DNA of 64,000 nucleotides, taken from the NCBI RefSeq assembly GCF_039872765.1, contig NZ_JBDPZC010000004.1:186001-250000 (forward strand). The letters are read 5' to 3'. This document shows, piece after piece, positions 28,141-39,487 of this stretch. The translations under genes and the position numbers were made by a program. The stretch is from Roseateles_B flavus (lineage in GTDB: Bacteria; Pseudomonadota; Gammaproteobacteria; Burkholderiales; Burkholderiaceae_C). The notes under the pieces are model-generated. The model saw only the letters and a program-made list of their open reading frames with translations, was not told where the DNA came from and did not search any database. Position 1 is the stretch's first letter, and every line of letters begins with the position of its first letter.

Positions 28141-28144
<4 letters not shown>
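20681..28144 (-). CDS. Nonribosomal peptide synthetase: dock-Cy-A(Cys)-PCP-Cy*-A(Cys)-PCP-TE
   Basis: The 2487-residue NRPS starts at GTG (28144), overlapping the PKS stop (GTGA). Domains: TubC-like docking domain (about 25-75); Cy1 (about 95-520) with D-M-L-I-I-D-A-S-S at about 231; A1 (about 545-1045); PCP1 (Ser in G-G-D-S-L, about 1114); Cy2 (about 1180-1600); A2 (about 1640-2120); PCP2 (G-G-Q-S-F, about 2166); TE (G-W-S-S-G-G, about 2303; His in G-S-H-Y-S). Specificity residues read by eye are DLYNISSIWK (A1) and DLYNMSLIWK (A2); the latter equals the cysteine code of yersiniabactin and epothilone modules. Cy2 keeps T-P-Q-V-L-L-D-N-Q, but its active-site motif is N-A-V-F-W-D-G-F-G, missing the first Asp and the last Ser. 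Expected role: add two cysteines to the PKS-bound acyl chain, form at least one thiazoline, and release. No methylation, oxidation, reduction or epimerisation domain is present. Confidence 0.93.
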
Positions 28145-32007
<3,863 letters not shown>

Positions 32008-33498
32008 CACCCAGGCGGGCGTGGAAGGCCTGCTCGCTCAGCGCCGCCTGGCGCCAGTAGCCCTGGGCGACGACCTCGCCACGCACCCAGATCTCGCCGA
32101 TGCGGCCGTCGGGGCAGGCTTCAGCGCGCTGCGGATCCGCGATCACCGCCTCGGCACCCGGCCAGGCCTGGCCGCATCCGACGAGCTCGGTGAAGGCTTC
32201 GTCGGCGCTGGCCGGCTGCAGCAGGCCGCGGGCCAGCGCCACGCTGCTGGCGCGCACGACGGGCGGGGCCTGCAGGCGGGGCTGGCGGGTGACGGTCAGC
32301 GTGGCCTCGGCCAGGCCGTAGCCCGGGCTCAGGGCCTCTGCGCGCAGGCCGTGGCGGGCGAACTGGCGGTGGAAGCGGGCGAGGGTCTCGGCGCGCACCG
32401 GCTCGGCGCCGTTGCCGGCCACGGCCCAATGGCTGAGGTCCAGCGCCAGCGCGGGCTGGGACTCGGCGGCCTGGCAGCACAGCTCGTAGGCGAAGTTGGG
32501 CGCATAGCTGGCCGTGCCCCGGTAGCGACTGAGGGCCTGCAGCCAGCGAAGCGGTTGCTGCACGAAGGCCAGGGGCGGCATCAGCACGACCGTGCCGCCC
32601 TCGTGGAACATCTGCAGCAGGCCCAGGATCAGGCCCATGTCATGGAACAGGGGCAGCCAGCTGACGAAGACGTCGTCCTCGCCCAGGCCCGGCGCGCAAT
32701 GCCAGCCGGCCGCGTGGGCCAGGAGGTTGCCGTGGGTGACGATCACGCCGCGGGGCTGGCTGGTGGAGCCGGAGGTGTACTGCAGATAGGCCACGCTGTC
32801 GCGGTCCAGCAGCGGCGGCTGCCAGGCCTCGGGAACGCAGGCGGCGGCGGGCTCGCCCTGCAGGCGGGCGTCGTCGTCGATGCGCAGGATGGGGCAGGCC
32901 AGGCCCTCGCAGGCCTCGCGCAGGGCCTCGCTGCCGTCCTGGGTGGCGCTGACCAGCGCGGCGCGGGCCTCACAGTCACTGGCGATGTGGGCCATGCGCT
33001 GCGCATGCATGCTGTTGCTGGGCGGATAGCCCGGCACGGGGATGGCGCCCGCGTAGAGGCAGGCGAGAAAGCCCAGCACGTAGTGCAGGCCCGAAGGCAG
33101 CATCAGCAGCACATGGCGGTCCTGCAGGCCCTGGGCCTGGAGGGCGGCGGCCAGGCCGCGCGCTCGCAGGTCCAGCTCGGCGTAGCTCAGGCGCGCGCCT
33201 TCGCGTTCTCCGTCGGGCAGGAAGACCAGGGCCGCATGATCCGGCCGGCGGGTCGCCTGCGCGCGCAGCAGCGCCACCCAGGAGTGCAGGGCGGGATCCG
33301 ACGGGGCGGTGAGAGGCGTTGACTCGGACATGGGCTCAGTCAAGGACGTGGGGACGTGGCGTGGTGAGCCGGGGCGCCGCGGCGCCGCCTGCTGGGCGCG
33401 CTTGCCGGATGGCGCGGGGCTCTCAGGGAAACGCCGGACCGCCCCAGGCTTTCTGCCCCCTCGGGGGGCCCGACACCTGGTGGCGGGTCTGGGGGCTT

Positions 33499-34671
33499 TC
33501 AGTAACCGGGGTATTCCATCTGCAGCGCCACCCAGGCGGCGGTGCGCGGACCGTAGTCGCTGGCAATGCCCTTGAGCGCCTGGTCCAGCGCCTGCAGGGG
33601 TTCGTTGGCATCGGGGGCGGACAGCATGCGGCGCGGGGCATCGGTGCCCATCACGCGGTCGGGCACGATGCTCAGGCCGCGCCGCGACTTGACGAGGCCG
33701 GGGCGGGGCGCCACGGCCAGGGCGGTGGAGCGGTAGGTGGCGGAGTAGACCTCGGCCTTGAGCGCCAGCGCGATCTCGTCCACGCCCTGGTCCACCGGGA
33801 TGCCGACGTCCTCGTGGGACCAGAAGGCGATGGCATTGCCGCCGATGGTGAGCTTGTGCTTCCAGCTCATCTGGAAGCGCTCGCTGGGGTGCTGGGCGGA
33901 CCAGGCCATGCCGGCCCCGCCCAGTTCGCGGGCCAGCTGCGTGGCGCGTTCGGTGCCCGCCATGGCCTCGACCAGGGCCAGCGAGACGGGGATGGTCGCA
34001 CTGACACCCGTGGTGGTGATCACGCGGCCGTCCTCGACGTAGCGCAGCTGCTGCTGCCACTGCACCTGGGGGAATTTCTTGCGGAGGTCTTCGCGCGAGT
34101 ACCAGTGGCCGGTGGCGCGGCGCCCGTCCAGCAGGCCGGCGCGGGCCAGCACCCAGACGCCGTCGCACACGCCGACGATGGTCGCGCCCTTGGCCGCCTG
34201 GGACTTGACCCAGGCCAGCAGCGCGGGGTCGTCGTCCTTGTGCACGGCGGGCACGATGACGTAGTCGGCGCCCTCCGGGTGTTCCTGGTCGAAGCGGGCG
34301 GTGGTGGCCTGCGGCTCCACGTTCATCGGCGCCGGGAACATGCGGATGGGACCCGGCTGCGTGGCCAGGGCCTGCACCTCGGCGACGCCCGCGGCGCTCA
34401 GCACGCCGTAGGGCAGCACGTAGTCGGTGAGCTCGGTGTAGTAGTTCTCGGCGACGATGGCCACCAGCGGCTTGCTGCGCCCCAGGCGGGGGCGGTAGGG
34501 CGTCAGCCGGTTCTGGGAGGGGTGGACCTCGGCGGGCGCCGACACACGGGCAAGGGCGGGGCTCACGGCAGGGGCGGCAGCGCTGGCCGAGGCGCCCTGG
34601 GCCTGAACCGGGGACCCGGCCAGCAGCCCCAGGGCCAGCAACAGGAGCAGGGGAGTCTGGAAGCGGCGCAT
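33499..34671 (-). CDS. Secreted DJ-1/PfpI-family protein (class I glutamine amidotransferase-like)
   Basis: A 390-residue protein with a signal peptide (to V-Q-A-Q) and a DJ-1/PfpI domain: V-A-I-V-A-E-N-Y-Y-T-E strand with an acidic residue, then the nucleophile elbow I-V-G-V-C-D-G-V-W-V-L-A (Cys), followed by A-G-L-L-D-G-R-R-A-T-G-H-W. The last motif is shared with isonitrile hydratases and with the sensor half of GATase1-type AraC regulators, but there is no DNA-binding domain here. A second segment of about 150 residues follows and may be a duplicated half. A periplasmic position in a biosynthetic operon is unusual. It could modify or hydrolyse the exported product, or respond to it. It starts 33 bp after the YtkA-like gene. 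Confidence 0.78.
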   Translation of the reverse strand: MRRFQTPLLLLLALGLLAGSPVQAQGASASAAAPAVSPALARVSAPAEVHPSQNRLTPYRPRLGRSKPLVAIVAENYYTELTDYVLPYGVLSAAGVAEVQALATQPGPIRMFPAPMNVEPQATTARFDQEHPEGADYVIVPAVHKDDDPALLAWVKSQAAKGATIVGVCDGVWVLARAGLLDGRRATGHWYSREDLRKKFPQVQWQQQLRYVEDGRVITTTGVSATIPVSLALVEAMAGTERATQLARELGGAGMAWSAQHPSERFQMSWKHKLTIGGNAIAFWSHEDVGIPVDQGVDEIALALKAEVYSATYRSTALAVAPRPGLVKSRRGLSIVPDRVMGTDAPRRMLSAPDANEPLQALDQALKGIASDYGPRTAAWVALQMEYPGY

Positions 34672-34704
34672 GCGGTCGTCCTGCGGGAAGGCGGGTGCGC
34701 GGCC

Positions 34705-35172
34705 TCAGGAGGCCGAGGGCGGCAGCACGGTGTTGAAGGTGATGCGATCGGCGCCGCGGGCGGACTGCACCTCCAGCTTGATCTCCCACCAGCCGGTCAT
34801 GTTGAACTTCATGCCCTCCAGCACGTAGGCGCCGGGCGCGCCACCGGCGCTGACGCGCGGCTGCGTGGGGAAGCCATGGCCGTGCTCGGGCATGCCGCCG
34901 TCCACCGCGATGCGGGCGTCGGGCACGGGCTGGCCGTTGGCGTCCAGCAGGCGGATGTTCCAGCTGTGGATCTTGTTGACGCGCAGCGGCTCGGCGGGCG
35001 GGCTCAGCTCGACGCGGTAGGTGCCGCCGTCGGTGTTGCGCTGCAGGGCCAGGTTGAGGTCGGGGGAGGGGTGCGATGCCATCTGCCCGTGGTTCATGTC
35101 GCCATGCGGGGCGCAGGCGCCCAGCGCCAGGGCGGAGATCAGCAGGGGCAGCAGACGGTGGACGGTGGTCAT
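34705..35172 (-). CDS. YtkA/FixH-like lipoprotein
   Basis: The product (155 residues) is a lipoprotein with lipobox L-G-A-C (Cys at about residue 20), followed by a His/Met-rich stretch, H-G-D-M-N-H-G-Q-M-A-S-H, which could bind Cu(I). The rest is an immunoglobulin-like YtkA/FixH-type domain: L-S-P-P-A-E-P-L-R-V-N-K-I-H-S-W, A-R-I-A-V-D-G-G-M-P-E-H-G-H-G-F and M-T-G-W-W-E-I-K. Relatives occur beside copper-trafficking and respiratory-assembly genes. It is the third gene of the operon, 44 bp after the first ABC permease, and adds to the copper theme. Confidence 0.78.
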   Translation of the reverse strand: MTTVHRLLPLLISALALGACAPHGDMNHGQMASHPSPDLNLALQRNTDGGTYRVELSPPAEPLRVNKIHSWNIRLLDANGQPVPDARIAVDGGMPEHGHGFPTQPRVSAGGAPGAYVLEGMKFNMTGWWEIKLEVQSARGADRITFNTVLPPSAS

Positions 35173-35215
35173 GGGAAGGGCTCCGCGATGAGGGGACGAA
35201 GGCAATGGGTCAGGG

Positions 35216-36628
35216 TCAGACGTGGCGCAGCGCGTCCACGATGTTCTGGCGGGCGGCGCGCAGCGAGGGCAGCCAGGCCGAGAGCGAGGCGACGAGGATC
35301 AGGCCCACCGTCGTGCCGGCGATGAGGCCGGTCTCGCCCCAGACCCGGATGATCAGGGGCACCGGCGAGCGGCCGGGCGGCGTCCAGGTCAGGCCGCTGT
35401 GGTTGATGAGGCCGGCCAGGCTGGCCGCGATGCTCACGCCCAGCACGGCGCCCACGATGCCCAGCAGCAGGCCTTCCTGCATGAAGAGCCGGCGCAGCTT
35501 GGCGCGGCGCAGGCCCATGGCGCGCAGGGTGCCGATTTCCACGGTGCGCTCGATCACTGCCATGCTCATGGTGTTGCCCACGGTGAAGAGCACGATGGCG
35601 GCGATCAACAGGGCCACGAAGCCGAAGAGCGTCGCGAACATGGCCAGGGCCTGGCCGTAGAAGGGGTTGAGCGCGCTGAAGTCCAGCACCTCGACGGGCT
35701 CCTGCGGGAAGCGCTCGGCCAGCAGCTTTTCCAGGCGTGCCTTGGCGGCGGGAATCTGATCGGTGTGCTGCAGCTGCAGCACGATGGCCGTGGCCTTGGG
35801 CGCCTCCTTGCCGAAGACCAGCTGCTGGGCCTGGGCCAGGTGCAGGCCCACGTAGACGTCGTCGAACTCCTTGACGCCCTGCTCCTCGGCCTTGACCACC
35901 TGCAGGCGGGCCACATTGGGGGCGCCCTGCGCCGTGGCGGCCAGCATCTCGATGGCGGCGGCCGAGGACGGTGCGGCGGTGGCCGGGCCATTGGCCAGCG
36001 TGCCGAGGTCGGCGATGTCGGCGGGCAGGTCGGCGGGCACGTCGGTCCTGGCATTGGCGGTGGCCGCGGGCTTCACGGCGGCGCCCTGGCAGTCCTGCAG
36101 TTTCAGCGGGCCGCACAGCTGCAGCACGCGAGCCAGGCCGGTGCCCAGCACGGCGGTCTCGGGGCCGGTGCCGGTCAGGGCCATCTGGGGCACCTGCACG
36201 GGAAAGTCGTAGCCGTTCCAGGCGCGCATGCGGTTCTGGTCTTCGACGACCACGCCCAGGCCCAGGGCCGTGCGCGACACGCCGGCGCCGAAGTTGCCGG
36301 CGATGCCCTGCAGCTGCAGGGTCGGCGTGGCCACCAGCACCAGGGGCTTGAGCACCGGGTCCTGCTGGATGGCGGCGATGATCTCGCGGTACTGTGCCAG
36401 GCCGTAGGCGGCCGGGTTGCCGCTGCCGTAGCGGTAGTAGCCCTCGCGCTGGATCTGCAGGTGGCCGCCGTACTTCACGTAGTCGGTCTGCAGGCCGTAG
36501 GTGATGTTGCGGCTGTAGCCGCCGAAGAGCAGCACCGCGTTGGCGCCGACGATCATGGCCAGCAGCGTGGTGATGGAGCGGCGGCGGTTGCGCAGCAGAT
36601 TGCGCCAGGCCAGGGAGAGCGTGTTCAT
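35216..36628 (-). CDS. ABC transporter permease, FtsX family
   Basis: A 470-residue FtsX-type permease: N-terminal helix after L-A-W-R-N-L-L-R-N-R-R-R-S (residues about 17-37), a large periplasmic MacB-like domain of about 300 residues, and three C-terminal helices with V-E-I-G-T-L-R-A-M-G-L-R-R, the usual FtsX motif. It ends S-L-R-A-A-R-Q-N-I-V-D-A-L-R. The ATG at 36628 overlaps the ATPase stop (ATGA). It is a single-copy permease and so differs from the fused pair at 15504-17996. This unit lacks its own carrier gene nearby; the LolA-like/barrel pair at 948-3031 could complete it. Confidence 0.87.
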   Translation of the reverse strand: MNTLSLAWRNLLRNRRRSITTLLAMIVGANAVLLFGGYSRNITYGLQTDYVKYGGHLQIQREGYYRYGSGNPAAYGLAQYREIIAAIQQDPVLKPLVLVATPTLQLQGIAGNFGAGVSRTALGLGVVVEDQNRMRAWNGYDFPVQVPQMALTGTGPETAVLGTGLARVLQLCGPLKLQDCQGAAVKPAATANARTDVPADLPADIADLGTLANGPATAAPSSAAAIEMLAATAQGAPNVARLQVVKAEEQGVKEFDDVYVGLHLAQAQQLVFGKEAPKATAIVLQLQHTDQIPAAKARLEKLLAERFPQEPVEVLDFSALNPFYGQALAMFATLFGFVALLIAAIVLFTVGNTMSMAVIERTVEIGTLRAMGLRRAKLRRLFMQEGLLLGIVGAVLGVSIAASLAGLINHSGLTWTPPGRSPVPLIIRVWGETGLIAGTTVGLILVASLSAWLPSLRAARQNIVDALRHV

Positions 36629-37329
36629 GCGGCCACCTTCAGGGCGTCGGCGCGGCGCAGCTCGACGATGCGGCCGTCCTTGATGCGGACCGTGTCGTCG
36701 GCAGCCGCGAGGACCTGCGGATCATGGGAGGAGATGACGAAGCTGACCTGCTGCTCGCGCTGCAGCTGGCGCATCAGCTCGATGATGCTGGCGCCGGTCT
36801 GGCTGTCGAGGTTGGCCGTGGGCTCGTCGGCCAGCACCAGCTGCGGGCGCGCCGCCAGCGCACGGGCGATGGCCACGCGCTGGCGCTGCCCGCCCGAAAG
36901 CTCGCCGGGGCGGCGCCGGGCCTGCTCGGACAGGCCCACGGCGGCCAGCATCTCGGCGGCGCGCGCCTTGCGCTCGGCCTTGTCCATGCCCAGCATCACC
37001 AGCGGGTACTCGACGTTCTCCGCGGCATTGAGCACCGGCAGCAGGTTGAAGTTCTGGAAGACCACGCCCAGGTGGCGGGCGCGGAAGTCGGAAAGCTGGT
37101 CGTCGTCCATCGCGACGATGTCGTGGCCGGCCACGTGGATGCGGCCGGCATCGGGGCGGTCCAGGCCGCCGATGAGGTTGAGCAGGGTGGTCTTGCCGCT
37201 GCCGGAGGCGCCGCTGATCACGGTCAGCAGGCCGGCGCGCAGCTCCAGGTTGATGTCCTGGAGCGCGGCAACGCCCACGGCATCGAGGTGGTAGGTCTTG
37301 GCGACGGCGTGGAGGTGCACGGCGATCAT
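36625..37329 (-). CDS. ABC transporter ATPase, LolD/MacB type (second)
   Basis: A 234-residue ATPase with Walker A G-A-S-G-S-G-K-T, Q-loop V-F-Q-N-F-N-L-L-P, signature L-S-G-G-Q-R-Q-R, Walker B L-V-L-A-D-E-P-T-A-N-L-D and switch His in I-S-S-H-D. It is the first gene of the 13-gene minus operon. A longer frame reaching 37488 lacks coding character, and the ATG at 37329 matches the family start. It is coupled to the FtsX permease by a 4-bp overlap. Confidence 0.92.
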   Translation of the reverse strand: MIAVHLHAVAKTYHLDAVGVAALQDINLELRAGLLTVISGASGSGKTTLLNLIGGLDRPDAGRIHVAGHDIVAMDDDQLSDFRARHLGVVFQNFNLLPVLNAAENVEYPLVMLGMDKAERKARAAEMLAAVGLSEQARRRPGELSGGQRQRVAIARALAARPQLVLADEPTANLDSQTGASIIELMRQLQREQQVSFVISSHDPQVLAAADDTVRIKDGRIVELRRADALKVAA

Positions 37330-37644
37330 GGTGGGCCTGCGAAGTTCTGGGGGCTGTCGGGCGTGGGATCCAGCACGCAGGGGCATCCCGTGCAAGGCTG
37401 GCGTCGACCGGGCCGAAGGATAGCGAAGGGTGCAAGCCGGGAAACCTGTTCGTTCGTACATCCTGCGGCCGGCTTTTGGGCGGGACATTTGCCGCGGCTT
37501 TGGTGAAAATCCAGGCGCACCGGCAGCGCGTTAGCAGCCGCCGGGCCAGGGAGCCAAGAATGAGTCCGAACCGCCCGCCGCAGGTCCTGCCGACCCGCCG
37601 CCCCTTTCACCCCGTCCCGCTTCTTTGCCGAGTGAGCTGACACC
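37330..37644. promoter_or_regulatory. Divergent intergenic region upstream of the biosynthetic operon
   Basis: These 315 bp separate the long minus operon from the plus-strand SerK/SbnI-like gene and should contain both promoters. On the minus strand a weak candidate is TTTCCC (37444-37439) and TATCCT (37422-37417) with a 16-bp spacer. Just upstream lies a short direct repeat, ACGAACGAAC. No palindromic operator or RNA structure is convincing by eye. Confidence 0.3.
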
Positions 37645-38127
37645 ATGACGGAGACAGTCCACCGCATCTTCGCTCCCCCCGCCGAGGCTGGCGGCGACCT
37701 GGAGCAGGCCAACACCGACGCCGTGCGCAGCCAGGTGCGCTACCTCGTGGCCGTGCGCCCCATCGAGTTCTTCCGCCAGTCGGAGGTCATTGACGACGCG
37801 CATGTGCAGGAGCTGGCGAACCGCATCTCGGCCCTGGGCCTGTGGACCTCGGCCCTGCCCGTGGAGGCCGGCAGCGGCTATGTGATGGACGGCAACCACC
37901 GGCTGGCCGCCGCGCGCCTGCTGGGCCTGCGCCGCCTGCCCTGCATCCCCCTGCAGTACGGTGACAAGCGCATCGACGTGCGCTGCTGGGCCTCGGGCCG
38001 CGGCTATACCCTGGGCGAGCTGATGAGCTTTGTGGAGAGCGAGCAGCTGCTGCCCTACAAGACCACCCGGCATGCCTTCATGCCCAATCTGCCCGAGACG
38101 GAGATCTCGGTGGGCCTGCTGCGCTGA
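37645..38127 (+). CDS. ParB-like SerK/SbnI-type protein (putative free-serine kinase)
   Basis: The 160-residue protein has the ParB/sulfiredoxin-like core of the SerK/SbnI family: a V-D-pair helix (V-I-D-D-A-H-V-Q-E-L-A-N-R-I), the nucleotide/metal motif V-M-D-G-N-H-R-L-A-A-A-R, and the C-terminal L-L-P-Y-K-T-T-R-H-A-F, close to the K-T-T-R-H signature of free-serine kinases. SbnI in staphyloferrin B clusters makes O-phosphoserine. Here the gene is divergent from the PKS/NRPS operon. O-phosphoserine could feed cysteine for the two Cys-type modules, or it could be unrelated. It is shorter than SbnI (about 254 residues), matching the catalytic domain alone. A simple DNA-binding ParB role is less likely because there is no HTH. 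Confidence 0.7.
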   Translation: MTETVHRIFAPPAEAGGDLEQANTDAVRSQVRYLVAVRPIEFFRQSEVIDDAHVQELANRISALGLWTSALPVEAGSGYVMDGNHRLAAARLLGLRRLPCIPLQYGDKRIDVRCWASGRGYTLGELMSFVESEQLLPYKTTRHAFMPNLPETEISVGLLR

Positions 38128-38162
38128 GCCGCTGGGCCGGGGCCCGCACGGCGCCCTTTGGT

Positions 38163-38280
38163 GTTGACTGGGCACCTTGGCGCCTGGGTGTGTTGACGGG
38201 GCGCCTCGGCGCCCGGGTGTGTTGACTGGGAACCTCGGTGCCAACGTGCGTTGAAGGGGCACCTCGGTGCCCTGCGTTGA
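38163..38280. repeat. 29-bp tandem repeat with conserved internal hairpins
   Basis: Units starting with GTTGA occur at 38163, 38192, 38221, 38250 and 38276 (spacing 29, 29, 29, 26; the last is partial). Each full unit holds an inverted repeat: GGCACC-tt-GGCGCC, GGCGCC-tc-GGCGCC, GGAACC-tc-GGTGCC and GGCACC-tc-GGTGCC. Units 2 and 4 are perfect hairpins with paired changes (G-C versus A-T), which suggests that the structure is kept. The array lies in the 199-bp gap between the convergent 37645-38127 and 38327-38539 genes. Confidence 0.7.
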
Positions 38281-38326
38281 ATGCCGCCGTCCGCGGCCCG
38301 CCTGATTCCCGCTTCCGGTGCCGGGC

Positions 38327-38539
38327 TCAGTTGGGGGGGAGGCGGTCCAGCAGCTCGGTGTCCACCAGCTCCATCGGCGTCAGCTGGTCGAAGCCGGATC
38401 CCACCTCCAGCCATTCCGCCAGGGTGCTGTCATGCACTTCCAGCCCCTCCAGGGAGGCGGGCAGCTCATGCAGTTCCGGGTGCTGGGAGGCACGGACTTG
38501 ATAGGGGGCGAAGTAGAAGTCGAGGCTGAGGCTGGGCAT
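38327..38539 (-). CDS. Small acidic protein of unknown function
   Basis: A 70-residue acidic protein with no signal peptide or membrane segment, rich in Leu and Glu/Asp (for example L-A-E-W-L-E-V-G-S-G-F-D and E-L-V-D-T-E-L-L-D-R-L-P-P). Codon use looks like that of real genes in the region, and the opposite frames show no better candidate. I do not recognise a family. It is flanked by the hairpin repeat on one side and a 238-bp gap on the other. It could be a small regulatory or immunity-type protein. Confidence 0.5.
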   Translation of the reverse strand: MPSLSLDFYFAPYQVRASQHPELHELPASLEGLEVHDSTLAEWLEVGSGFDQLTPMELVDTELLDRLPPN

Positions 38540-38777
38540 GTCGGGGACTCACGACGCTGGCGATGGGGCGAAGCATCGCTGCTTGCGGGCCTCACGGCAG
38601 CCCCCCCTGAAGGGCGTCCCCAGGATGCGGGGGGCCGGTCGTCACCCTCGACCGGGCCGGCCCGGAGGCAGACCGCGTGCCAGGACCCATGCAAAAGGCC
38701 CGCGGTGCGGGCTTGACGAGCCGGCACGACGGGCCTCGGGGCTTGGCAGGCTCAGTCCCTGAGCCTGGGGGCAAGGA

Positions 38778-39266
38778 TCAGTGGGCGGGCGCGGGCTGGC
38801 TCACCACGGGAGCGCGGCTCACACGCGTCTTGCCGCCGGTCGTCACCAGGATGACCGGATCGCCCGCGACGAAGTTCTCCTGGCCCTTGGCCTGCACCAC
38901 GGAGCGGCGTTCGCCATTGCGCAGCTGCACCAGGATCTCCAGGGCCTCCTCGCGGGTGGCGCTGCGCTCGATGGCATTGCCGATCACGGCACCGGCCACG
39001 GCGCCCAGCACGCCCACGACCTGGCCCTCGCGACGGCCGCCCACCGAGGAGCCGGCCACCGCGCCCACCACGCCGCCGGTCACGGCACCGGCGCCGCTCT
39101 GGCTGCCGTCCACGGTCACGGGGCGCACGCTCAGCACGGTGGCGTCGACGACTTGGGACATGCGTTGCGCTTCATTGCGCGAGACGACGTCCGGGTTGCT
39201 GGTGGAGCAGGCGCCGAGCAGGCTGAGGGCGAGGACGCTGGCGCAAAGGGTGAAGGTCTTGTTCAT
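38778..39266 (-). CDS. Glycine-zipper outer-membrane lipoprotein (SlyB/PcP type)
   Basis: The 162-residue product begins M-N-K-T-F and has lipobox L-L-G-A-C. The middle is a glycine-zipper two-helix segment (G-A-V-T-G-G-V-V-G-A-V-A-G-S-S-V-G-G, then G-V-L-G-A-V-A-G-A-V-I-G-N), followed by a small C-terminal beta domain (I-L-V-Q-L-R-N-G-E-R-R-S-V-V-Q). This is the layout of SlyB/Pcp (rickettsia 17-kDa antigen) lipoproteins, which guard outer-membrane integrity. The start at 39266 is supported by GGAGAA upstream. It has no functional tie to its neighbours. Confidence 0.87.
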   Translation of the reverse strand: MNKTFTLCASVLALSLLGACSTSNPDVVSRNEAQRMSQVVDATVLSVRPVTVDGSQSGAGAVTGGVVGAVAGSSVGGRREGQVVGVLGAVAGAVIGNAIERSATREEALEILVQLRNGERRSVVQAKGQENFVAGDPVILVTTGGKTRVSRAPVVSQPAPAH

Positions 39267-39487
39267 GTGGATGGTTCTCCGGCAGGTGTCTTGTGCCTCC
39301 AACGCGATGCCGGTGGCGTTGACGGCTGATGCAACTTTACCCAGCGAAGGCCGCCGCTGGCTGTGGCGCGCGTGGCGAGCAGGTCGGAGTATTGTGTACG
39401 TTTTGTGACGACAGGCGCGTGGCGTGCCGCCGTGCTGCGTGTGCCCTTCGATGGATGGCCAGCGCTCGCCCGGATCTGGTCAGGCTT

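Noticed and set aside
33332..34789. Upstream extension of the FAAL frame to 34789
   Set aside because: The segment is an out-of-frame reading of the DJ-1/PfpI gene; the FAAL homology begins only after the ATG at 33331.
38163..38280. CRISPR array
   Set aside because: The 29-bp units abut directly without spacers, differ from each other, and no cas gene is nearby.
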